A stretch of DNA of 64,000 nt, from positions 1 through 64,000 of the forward strand of contig NW_019091452.1 of assembly GCF_001949145.1 (NCBI RefSeq). The letters are read 5' to 3'. The position numbers and the translations under genes were made by a program. The DNA is from Acanthaster planci. Lineage: Eukaryota > Echinodermata > Asteroidea > Valvatida > Acanthasteridae. Under the pieces are notes generated by a model, which was not told where the DNA came from, ran no database searches, and saw nothing but the letters and a program-made list of their open reading frames with translations. This document shows, one piece after another, positions 49,701 to 61,700 of the stretch; position 1 is the stretch's first letter; each line of letters starts with the position of its first letter.

Positions 49701-52700
49701 AAATGGAGGTTTTCACACAAAGCTAGGTGAAGGAAAATAACGTGTGCCATGGTGTATGGTGATGGTTTAAACTTGATACCAACTATGCTACATAAATAAT
49801 ACAGGTTTTTCCACCTAAGGACAGTTTATTATGAAGTATGTGATTGTATGGTATCAACTTTGCATGTCAGCAGTTGTATCACATAGTGATTATGTTAAAT
49901 GAAATGATGCGGGACAACCAAATATATGGTATGCCCTTTCACAAAGAAAAACCTTGATTAATAAAGACTTCATCACGTGCACTACTTTTTAAAAGCTTTG
50001 TTCACAGGTAATGTCCCCCGCCCCTTAGCACTTACGGCAAGCTTCCTCGTCTGATTGGTCGGGACACTGCATCTTGAAGTCGCATATCTGCTCAGCAGGA
50101 ATGCAGGTGAAGTCGCGGCACTGGAACTGTCCATCCAAACACACCCTGGGTACCGTGGTAACTAAACAGAATGGCCAAACTCATCCATTACTACATTAGT
50201 CTTCATCAGAAGCACAATGAAATGTTACTGGGTCCCAGAAAATGAATCTTTGGGCCACTTTCTAAAATAAGTCTGCTTTATAGTTTGGAGTTAAAAAAAG
50301 AAAATCAAGCTCTTTGCTCTGATATCTCACTCAGTTTGGCATTCAGGTGGAATGCTATGGGTTCCCACTGATACAAACTGGGACCAATTCTGTTGAATCA
50401 AGGCTCCTTTTGACTTATTTTGGGCAACAAATCGTTTTCATAACCACAGACAAGGGGGCAGGAAAGGAAAAAATAAAGGAACATCAATCCCTCCCGTTCA
50501 GAGCTTTTGCAGACATGCCACTGCAAAGCATTCAAAGAAAGTATTAGACTTCCATTTTTGACTACAGGTTGACTTATTTCAATAGCTTCTCTTACCAATG
50601 ACGGGTTCGGGGGTAGTCAGAACTGGAAGGGATGAAGATGACAGGGCACACTCAGGAGTAAACGAGATGTCGTCGAGGGAAATATCACCTTGGGAACCGG
50701 CTCCTCGGACTGCCTCTATGACGATCTGGGGAATCATTGGCACATTCAAAGTTAAGGTCAGGAATGGCGGAGGGGAGATTGAAAACCTCAATTCTGACAA
50801 AAGACCTAGAATGAACTTCTCACAATGTTAAATATCATGACGTAATTCTGCATTGAAAACAACAGCCGTCACAAAGTTGTGGATCTCTTGAGGGTATATT
50901 CAATGTAATATCACAATGCACTGTGCCCCAGGTAGGAGGAAATAACAGAATGATGGAACCCCAAAGTTTGTCCCCCAAAAGAAACATGTGCGACTTATAA
51001 AGGTAACTGAACAACACCTTAAGAACAAGCTACAGCTTATTGAATATGTGGATATCCAGTAGTGCTAGAATGGGTCAGTTGAAAGATTCGGTCATTAGCA
51101 TGAACAGGTCAAAGCTTTTTGGCCATTTGTGACATGTTCGTAGCACTGCACATTATTCCACAAGGCAGTGCAACGTTTTGGATGTCAGCCTGCTAACTTG
51201 GTCCAGCAGTGCCCGCTCCAATTCTGTTTAAAAGGTTCATATCTCTTTTCAAAGTGTGAATGCATTTGATTATTTCCCGAGTGCCAAAATTTAATTGCCA
51301 GTCAGTGAATTATAAGGACCGTGTGACCACTAAGGCTATGAACAGAATAGACCTTGATACTTTGACAGAATCCCTTCTGATTCCATAAATCTTATAGAAA
51401 GGGTCCCATACCTGGTAGGGGTCATTGTAGTTGATATCCACAGAAGCTCGTTTCCACCATCTGTTGTTTTCACCTTCGACCGTCCACCTCAAAGTCAACT
51501 GACCGTTGATTTCAGTGCGTGTGTAGACATGGAGTGATCCAATATCTTGTCCCAGCATGTGGTAGAAAAAGCGCATCTGAAAAATGAGAGCACAACTGAG
51601 AATAATTCTACGGTAACTCATAATGGCAATGATGATGTAACATAGCCAGCTTTTACTGGTGATCAAGTACATTGTCATTACTTCTGCCCGAAGCGAAACG
51701 TTCCTTAAAAACCATCCTCTTGAGGTGAAAATGGCTTGATGCAGCTATTCAGGAACGGCTTTTGCTAAGCAACCAGAGAAATGAATTGCTTATCAAAACT
51801 CATTTCCCCCAAAACTGCAGTGTGCAGTAAAATGTTTTAATGCCAGTTCCTTACTTATATGAGCTTTACAGGACAGTTAGATTAAAATAACATTTTCTAA
51901 ATGTCCGGTTGAAAGGTAAGACCCAAGACTCACTGTGCATGTTGATGATCCACTCTCTATGACAGGGCTGGCGAGGCGAGTTCTTTGGTTCTCCCTCTGC
52001 GAGAGGCCAATGGTGACAAGGTATCCTGAAGTTGAGAGAAAAATAACAGACAAACAAAATGCAATGAAGTGATCAAAATCGGAGATTAAATTTAATGGAA
52101 TGGAGGCCAGGAAATGCCCATCAAACAGTAGTCTGGTTTTTTAGTCTTAGACTACCTACAAATCGATGCAGAGTCAAACTTTTAAGGGGGGGGGCTGGTT
52201 GCCAACTAAGGTAAATACAAAATGATAAATGTTTACAAGGACAGTTCAAAACCCTGTCTGAAGTGAATGGAGTAGTGGAATTGACCTGTTATAACAACTT
52301 TGTTTGAAATTGCACCTGGTCTGAAATGAGGCAGTTTAAGAACAGAGACACAGTTCTAATGTAGTGGACTCAATTGTTTTATATCACAGTTTTACAAGGG
52401 TAATGTGCACCAGAAAATATAAATTGTCCTTCAGTCCGCTAGGATGGTGTGAATGATCCTTCTTCTAAAGTCTTGCACAATACACACCATTGTAAATATT
52501 TATAATAACAGCCCTAATGCCATCTGAGTACTGCCAGAGTTATGGCCCTAAAATATGTACCATTTGGAGAGTCAGCGGTGTGGTCTTCCATACCAACCCC
52601 CGCCGCTGGAACTCTCTGCCAGTCAGCTTCTTCCGTTGTCAGCTGTTCCCAATTGCACAGTCCGCTCTCAAAGTCACAACGGTTGTAACTGCCTGAAGGT

Positions 52701-55700
52701 GAAAAATCCAAGTAAAAATGGCCATCGACTTCCTGAACTCTCCAAACTGGCATTTATTCCCCACTTATTTCAATCTTGTCTCTCCCTCATGAGATTGCCC
52801 TTTGTCTGATTTTCAAAACTTACAATGAATGTCAAACATAACTTTCAAGAACCTATGAAAGGTTATTTTCCTTATAAATTCCATGCAAAGCCTTCAGATC
52901 TCGACTCGCACTGAAAAAAAGTGAAATTTAGCTATGCTTCAAATAATTATTTTAGTGCGGGGCGGCACAGATTGTTTTTAGGTGTATGAACAACACGTGA
53001 ATTTAGAAACTGCAAGTCTCATGAAGTCAGTGTTTAAATCTCAGTTTTGAAAGCATAAGTCTCATTTTGTGAAAGTAACAACTTTGGAGTCGGACAAAGT
53101 TAATGCTTTTAACTATACCTTACAATAAAGAAAAAGTGACAGCCTAAGTCACATTTCAGAAGTTACAGAAAAGGTGAGCAGGGATACACATATTGAGTTG
53201 TCAAGTTAAGTTGGCATCTCTTTTTACTTCAGCATAAACTTAACATCATTTCATTTGTCTGGTCATATTTTGTCAGTTTATGAGTCGATATTTCAAAACT
53301 GCCACGTCATTCGGGAACAACGCACCTGACATCATGCTAGTTCAGAGATTTGAGCTGCATGTGAGTTGATTTCTGTCCACTGTGATAGGGCAGACCTCTT
53401 GTGCGTATTAATGTTCTCGAATAAACTACGATGCACTTCCTTTTCTACACACGCTCATTAAGGAAACTCACTGCAGGATTGTTCGTCGGAGCCGTCGCAA
53501 CAGTCCAAATGGAAGTCACATTTGCCGGATACCGGGTAGCAGTGACTGGAACTGCACCTATCCTGGCCAGCCGGGCAGGTCAACGAGGTGGGCAGGCTGT
53601 ATGCGCAGTTATCAAAACGCAGGTCATCCACGGCAAAGCCAGACTCCGATGCTGTAACCTGTAGATCTTGTACATCAACTACAATCTGGATTTTTAAAAA
53701 AGGCAGTTGTGACGAATTACACCCTTACAATATTAGGTGAAACTTAAACCAATTTATGAAAAAAAAATGAAAGTGGGGATTTTTTCTTTGCTAACCTCAA
53801 ATCTGTTGGTACAAACACCTACCTGGAAGTCAGTCAGGCAGTTTGGTATGTCCGTGGTCTGCAGGTTCCACCTGCTGTAAGGCCCAATGTTGTCAGACAC
53901 TTTGCCCAACGTTCTTTCCTTGTCGCTGTATCTGACAGAGACTGTGATGTCACCGTAGGATGGGCCGAACATGTAGTAGTAGAGGTTTAATTTGCAGCCG
54001 ACACCTGCCAGATGATAGGTGCTTGATACCAGCTTTCCACGCTGGTTGATCGAGGTTTGCATGCCGTCAACATAGATGTAAAAACCTGCAAAAGGGAACG
54101 AACCAGAGACTAGAGGTGTGAAGGTGCCACTGAAAACCCAGGCCAAACCTGGGTATTGAAACGTGTAATCTTGCTTTGTCAACCCAAAACGACCTTAAAA
54201 TACAGCTGTCTGTACTTAGTAAAGTCAGATGGCCTGGTTAGATTAAGTCCTGCCATAATAGTCCATTTTAAAGTGCCTAGGTAAGTTGAACATTAAAGAA
54301 GCCCTTTGTTTGCTTTGCCGGCAGGAAAGGAAGAACTTGGAGATGTTTAAAGTTGACTGCAGCTTTCAATCAAGTCAATGGGAACAGTGTTCCAGGACAG
54401 GTTAGATGCTGGTAAGCGAAGGATTTGAAAAGTCCCCAGGCCCCTGGTCTGCTTCGGTGTAGTGTGGCTATTAAATTGCAGAGCCTAGCAGCGAGAGTCT
54501 AATGGCGGCAAACATCAAAAGATTTAAGGCTTGAAAGAGAACCCATAATTTCACAACCGTGACTCAATCTGACAAAATGAGTTTTGTTTGACTTTGCATA
54601 AAACAAACTGGGCTCTTTGTCTTGATATATCACTCAGTTTGGCATCTTGATGGAAACAGACATTATGCGGATGAAAAATATAAGGGTTTGTAGTTTTTAA
54701 GGATTTTTGACTGTGTAAGATGCTTTTCAAAGATCTCTTCGAGTGCGGCTCAGGTCCCTTGTGACTAGGTTTGTTAGATTGAGTCACAGATGAGGTAAAT
54801 ATGATGATATATGCTGGAGATTGACAGCAAAGTAGAAACGTAACCTCTTCAAGGCAAATACTTTGGTTGCCCAAGTTATGAACCGCTGGATTCCTGAATG
54901 TAGTAATTGTATTATGGGTCATTCTATAAATTTGGGGTCCAATTTTTTCCCCGTCCCTGTTATGTCTGGCATTTGATTTTTAATGTTTAGAATTTATTGT
55001 TTAATTAGCAAGACTGAATAAGTACTGCAATTTACCTGCCAAACCAATAAAAATCGTTTGAAATTGATTTCAGTGATACATCCATTGTCAAACTTGTCAG
55101 ATGGTAAACAAGGCAGAGGTAACAAGGACAGAAAAATGTGACACGTTGAACCCCAAGTTTATAGATGACCCAACATAAAGGTATGCGGGCACTGCATTTT
55201 CTCGTTTTTTTTCTTTTAAAACCTGGTGGGTTGGTTGCCGTGTGGTCAAACTCAGGTCCGCCAAACGTATCAACCTCGTTGCCGTCTCGCAGTTTCCAGT
55301 CAAAGTCATCACTCTGCACCTGTGTCCAGCCGCAAAGTGTTTGATCCTCAAAGGTACACACAGAAGCTGTAGAAAGCACACAGAATTTTTCAACGACATT
55401 TCTTTCCGTCAAAGGTTTACTCCATAAGTTGCTCAAGTTTTAATTGAAGACAATTTCATATCTGTCCACAACAATTTCCGAATCATAGATACTAACAAGT
55501 TTAAAAACATGTTCAGCATCTGATAGGAAAATGGTTCAAGAGTATATGACTGTAAGAAGGCTTGTTGGTGTCCATTACAGTTGAAATTTGTCTTTGTCTG
55601 GTAGGAAATTCTTTCAAAGTCTTGATTAGAGCCATATAAACTGAACAACGTTGTAGTTGTAGAATAAATGTATGCCTCGGAATAAAGAGCCTTGTAAATT

Positions 55701-58700
55701 TGAAGGTATATCTGGACAAAATATGTAACATTTTAACCTGGCACAGAATGCAACAGAGATAGAGAAACAAATGAGAATGGACAATTACATGGAAACAGAT
55801 CAAGTAACCAAGATATTTTCTAGACAAAGAACAGTGCACTGTGTGGTTAAAAAATCAAGTCCAGAAATTTCACAGATCTATTCGTGCTGATAAGGACTAA
55901 TTGATAATTAACGCAATAAAATGCTAAGGCATTCCTTGAAGGAGTATCTGAAGAGTGTTGAAAGTAGAATTATCCAATTTAAAAAAATCCCCGAGCAGAA
56001 GAAACTTACGACATGTGTCTTCATCCGATCCATCATTACAGTCAAACCGGAAATCGCACATCAGTTCATGTGAAATACATGTCCCGTCTGTGCATCGGAA
56101 TTCGCCAACCTGGCAATTGGGGTGGGCTAGGGACAAGAAAGTAAAGATATCAGTTAGGGCAGAAATGATGAAAAAAAGTTATGGGAATTATACAGACACA
56201 ATCCAATTCTTTAGTAATTTTATTTCCTCTTTGTATTAAGTCCCAAAATACATAAAAGAATATATAACTCAAGTTAAGAACAGTAGGAAAAAACAGAAAG
56301 GTCTCAATATTGAGTAAAGCATACAATTACACATGACAAATTCACAAAGAAGCAAACATCTAGAAACATGTGCTAGGCAGTGTATGCACAAATTACAACT
56401 ACAGAAATTGAAATGTCTTCTGAAAGGGCTAGTTATGGGCTCGACTCTAACACTACTGACTCATTCGATGCACCTGTAGATCCCTCTTTGCATGAGTTTT
56501 TATTCTGATAATTTGATTTCAATTATGAATAGTAATACAAGCTGATTCCATCAATAAAACTGGTGAAAACAGGTGCACATAGATTAAAGTGTTGGAAATG
56601 TAAACCTACATGTTGGTACTGCGTGATCTGGAAGAGAGTTGGTCGGGTCAAGCACGCAGCCAGGGGTGAACGAAACATCGTCAATCATAATGTCAAAGTC
56701 ATCACTGGCTGCAGAGGCAGATGTGCCTTCAATGATAATCTGCAATAAAGGAAAGCAATATTGAAAGTTTCTAGTGCTAACAACTGCACTGAACGACTCC
56801 TCTTTATGTAAAAAAATTGAAATTCACGGGGCACCATAAGTTTTGAGTTAGAAAAGCTACTGATGTTCATTTTGAAACTGAAATGTTATCTCCTCTTTTG
56901 GGAAAGTAAATTGTAGTCAGGTTACATTTTCAGGTGAAAGTACACCCATAATTCATGTTCAATTCCAACCACGCTGAATCAAGCAAGATTCTGCAAAATA
57001 TCAATGTGCTCTAGGGGATTAAGTTCAGAAGTATGATGTTGTCATTTCCTTGTGACTGACGAAAATCAAAACTTGACGATCTCTGGGTCTCAGATTTTGA
57101 TCATTCTTGAATCTTTCTCAAAGAAAAAATGACACAAATTTTGCAACTGCGCGAACTGGTCTTTGAAGATGGATTATGGGGACTGGTGGCTAGGCATTGA
57201 CTTCTAATCATCAGGTTGGGGACTTGAATGGAGTGGCTGGTGACATGTTGTGTCCTTGGACAATGCAAGCCACTTGACCCCAACTCACCTCTTTCCAGCC
57301 AGGGGTGGGTACCAACATGGGTAAAGATGGCTGCTCTGTTTGATCAGCTGTTTGGGCCTTAAAAACAGTATCCAGCAGTACATCCTTCATGGAGCTGGGA
57401 TTGTTTATATATGAGGCATGTTTATGGGCCCAGAGAGCAAGGGTAATATTAAACATGTCAACTGAAAAATTTCTGAGACAGATTACACCATACAAGACAT
57501 TTACTGTAATCTAGGGTTGAAAAAAAATCTTCGACAGTGCTTCTGTAATGTGAAAATATTTGTTTATTGTTTTTTTTTTTGGTGATGAAGTCTTCACCTT
57601 GAATTTAGCCTCAATGTCAATCTCTTCCTCCGCCCGTTTCCAGGCATCGTCTTGACTACCGGAGATGGTCAAGATGGGTGACGGGAAATCTAAGACAGAG
57701 TAGCGCTGGTAGACGGTAAGCTTGCTGATTGCTGCACCGTACATGCGATACCAGAAGCGAACCTGGCAGATCAATAGTAATATTACTATTACACATTTCT
57801 GGTTATGAAAACAAGGATTTTTCAGAAGTGCTCAAGGCACTGTAGCTCGTAAGCCTGAAGAAACCTGCCAAGAGGAGACAAGAAGTAACAGTTTAGGTAG
57901 AAGGAAAACCCTCCCAAAAATACTTTGGGTAAAATCTGGGTACAAGGACTGAGAACCCAGTCCACGTGAGGATTGTGTTTGATTTTTAAGGCCAGAATCA
58001 ATCTAGGGCCAAAGAAAGTTGGAATACAAACCCTTACTTTGCCAAATTTTGCCAATCATCGCATGGTGGCCATTAATTACACTAATCTTGTGACTTTGTT
58101 TATATCAACTTTCAATCACAGCAACCAAACATGCTTCACTTTTCAGCAATCCAAAGCACGAACACACTTTTCAGATTTCACAGAAAGACTGATTTCTATC
58201 AAAACTGGAGTTTCATGGAAGTCAGACTTCACTGCAAACTTAAGAAAGTGAAAGGGTACCTTGCATGATCCATCAGCTGGTGGCTGCAAGAACACCACAC
58301 TGCTCAATCTTGCCTTGACGTTGAACTCAGTGGTGCTAATATATTGGAAGGTTCCTGAGGGGTGGGGCAAAATAACATGGGGGAGGCAGGCAACAAGGAA
58401 ATAGAGGATGTCATAGGAGAAAGCATAAAGATGTTCCCTCTATGGGGTCATTATAGACAACTCCATCAAAAGTTACCCACTCCTACGGTAAGTCACAAGC
58501 TACTCTTTTTTATCCTGCTGAGTCTTCTGAAGTTTTTTTAAAAATGAAAATATTGTTCTTACGAAAATGCAAACTTCAGTAAGACTTACAGGAGGCAAAA
58601 AATGCAAAATTTTGGTGCTGACGGCTTAAATACATGAAGAAGGAAAGAGTCTTAATAAAAAGTTCACAGTGCAGGTAGGATCTTCAGTTTGTGGAATCCA

Positions 58701-61700
58701 CTTCTATCCATTATGATGCTAAAGACCTCAGCCCTTTGCTAACCAGTGCCTGGAAAAAAAACACCCCAACAATTCCTTTCCTTCACAATTCATGTCCATA
58801 ATGGAAGAGTGAGAAATCACTAACCAGCGAGAGAGTTGGTGGTGTGATCTGGATAGCCGAGTATTGAGGCTGGAACAAACGTCCAATCAATGTCGTCATC
58901 AGAATCTTGCATCCAATTGCACAGTCCCAATTCAAAGTCGCAACGTTCACGGTAGTCATCTGTGAATGATGAAAAGTAAAGCATCTGTAACACGCTATAT
59001 GTATGCAATCTCATGCTTGATGTATTCAACGCACAAGCAAGTACAAGAGAATGACCTTGACCGGGCAAAAAAGACCGCCGTGTTTATGCGTTCTTAGAGA
59101 CAGACAGAGGATTTATAATTAGGCCATCAGTAATATTATACAAAGAGTAAGATTTGATAAGGATTTGCGGGTAAACCATGGGTTCTATCTCTTCAAGAGG
59201 AGGTGGGGTTCTGAAAGGAACCGGTGAAAGTTAACTCAATCTCCTAGGGATGGCCATGGCATCGAAGTTGAAACGTCAAGTGAACACTCACCGGTTCTTT
59301 TCAGCACCCCACCTCTTCTTGAAGAGATAGATCTCATGGTGTACTCACAAATCATCACTACATGTAATTACGAAATGGAGCACTGCATGACTCATCTTTA
59401 TGTCAACAAAAAGTCCCATTACTTTTACCACAGAGATTCGCGCCTCATTCATGAGGACTGAAGAGTTATACAATGTCCACGCGTCATGGCTGACTCATAA
59501 AGGTTGGATGGCAGTTTAATACTTGCTGATAAGCGGTAGCCTCATTCAAGGAGCTGGGGAGCCCCCACCAAAAAAATTGTTGTATCCCAAGAAAATAACA
59601 TTAAAGAGGGTCTGAGAGTTGTGTAGAAGTATTGCCCGGCGTAGTCGTGCACAGAGACACATTGTTTATGGGTACACCATATACAGACGTATTCCCTTTG
59701 AATGTAAGAGGCTTTGGCTCTGTGAAGAGTGGTGGTGAGCAAGGTTTCGACGTCTCAAACAGTCTGTTCTGTTTGTCCTAGGGAAAGCAAGTCCACACTC
59801 ACCACACGATGCTTCATCCGAGTTGTCCCCACAGTCATCTGAGTAGTCGCATTTCAGGGCATCCGGAATGCACACGCCGTTCCCACAGACAAAATCGCAT
59901 GGAAGGTGCGGGTCTAGAGCGCATCCATCAAAGGTGATGTCGTCAACAGCAACAGAGTCAATGCTAGCCGCATTTGCCTCAAACTGGATCTGCAAACAGC
60001 AAACAGCCAGTGTTGTAGTCAAGACCCTCACAAGACCAGACACAAGACCACAACTTATATATGTACGTGTACCAAGACAGACATTGAACGAATAAATTGA
60101 CCTGATATTAGCTACAGACTTTATATACAGAGAGAATGTCATTTAAAATGTTTACCCTGAAGTTGTTTCTCCGTCGTTCAATGCCGACGTTAGCCTCCTG
60201 CCATTGCGTGATTAATCCTGTTCCTGTGGGGTGCCACAAGTCAAGGACTTCTGACGGAGCAGTTGAATCGATTGCCTTGAGAGAAAGACTACCTCCAGAA
60301 ACCATCTACATGTACAATCAAACACAGACAAAATAAATGTTACCAGCACTGAAGTTTGTGTGAATTGAGATGAAATGGGCTATGTGTATTCCACAGTAAA
60401 ATTGTGTGAACGAGCATGTGCGGGCTCAATAACCTCACAATGATTTGCAAAGGGGAAAACTCATGGTGGCTTCAGTTTTCTTTGGTTGGACCAACGCAAA
60501 CAGAATAATTTTAACTAGATACCAGTCCCGTTGGACGTTCTGGGCGACCATTTGGAACCAGGTGCTGGGGTGCAGTTGCATAGCTGGTTACCAATAGCAT
60601 TGTTTACGACTTGAACACAGAGGGAACTACCGACACGTTTGAGCCACATGCAGCGACAAAGAGTGACGATGCAATTTTGCAGAATTGTTTGGCCAGGGTT
60701 GATTGAGTGCATTCCATGTGCGCATAAAAGAAACTAAAGGTTTGTGCCTGGACTCGTTTATACAATAAGGTAATGCAGCGCCATCTACTGCTCGTGCACA
60801 AAAATGACATGGTTCATGTGAAAAAGGTTATAAGGAAAACAGTGTTGTGGGATATATGGGTCCGGACTCCATCCATTTTTGATGGACCCAGATTTTTTTT
60901 TGGGGGGGGGTCTTGAACAGAGGCCAAGAGACTCAAGAACCCAATGTGCATCCCCTCAAAAACGGCCGTTTTGTTATCCTCATGCACCTTTCGGGAAGGC
61001 AAATACAGGCAAACAAATTGAAACTAAAAGATAAGTAAATTGACGAAAACTGTTGAACACTCTCACAGCTAGAAATGAGACAAACACTTATGAAGCTCGT
61101 TTTCCTTGGAAATTCTTGTACTCTTCTAGTATTTTGCCAACAAAAAAATATATAAAAAAGTTGGAAAAACATTAGTTTCATAGAAAGTTTCAGACTAAGA
61201 TTTTGAGGTCTTTAACTCAAACCAGTAGGACTTGGACTTGAATTGGTGGACTGAGCTACAAGCTTGAAAGTAGAGACTTACGTTACTGACAAACCAGAAC
61301 TTGATCTTGCAGAGGGCACTGGTAGGGCTTAGCAGTGGACTCTCTAAGACCACAGGGCTGGCAAATAGTCCACTACCCGGGCTGATCTTCATGAAGAACC
61401 CTGTGTTACGTAGAGAAGACAAAAGATCAGTCATGCCTTGGTTGATGGTAGTTGAACTTGTGTGTTTGTTTGTTTGGTGTTATCATGAAAAACTCGGCTA
61501 GGGATAAATTTGTACCCCACGGTACATTTCTTTTGATATGACTTTAACAATTTCTTTGTGTGTGCCAACATTAAGTTTTTCCACTGATGTCTTGAGATCA
61601 TTTTTTTCTGAAATTTGACTTGCTGTTCTTGCAAAGCGCTAATTTACCGAAGATAGGTCAGCCCAAAATGTCAGCTGTTGCGATTGGGCTTTCATGTAAC

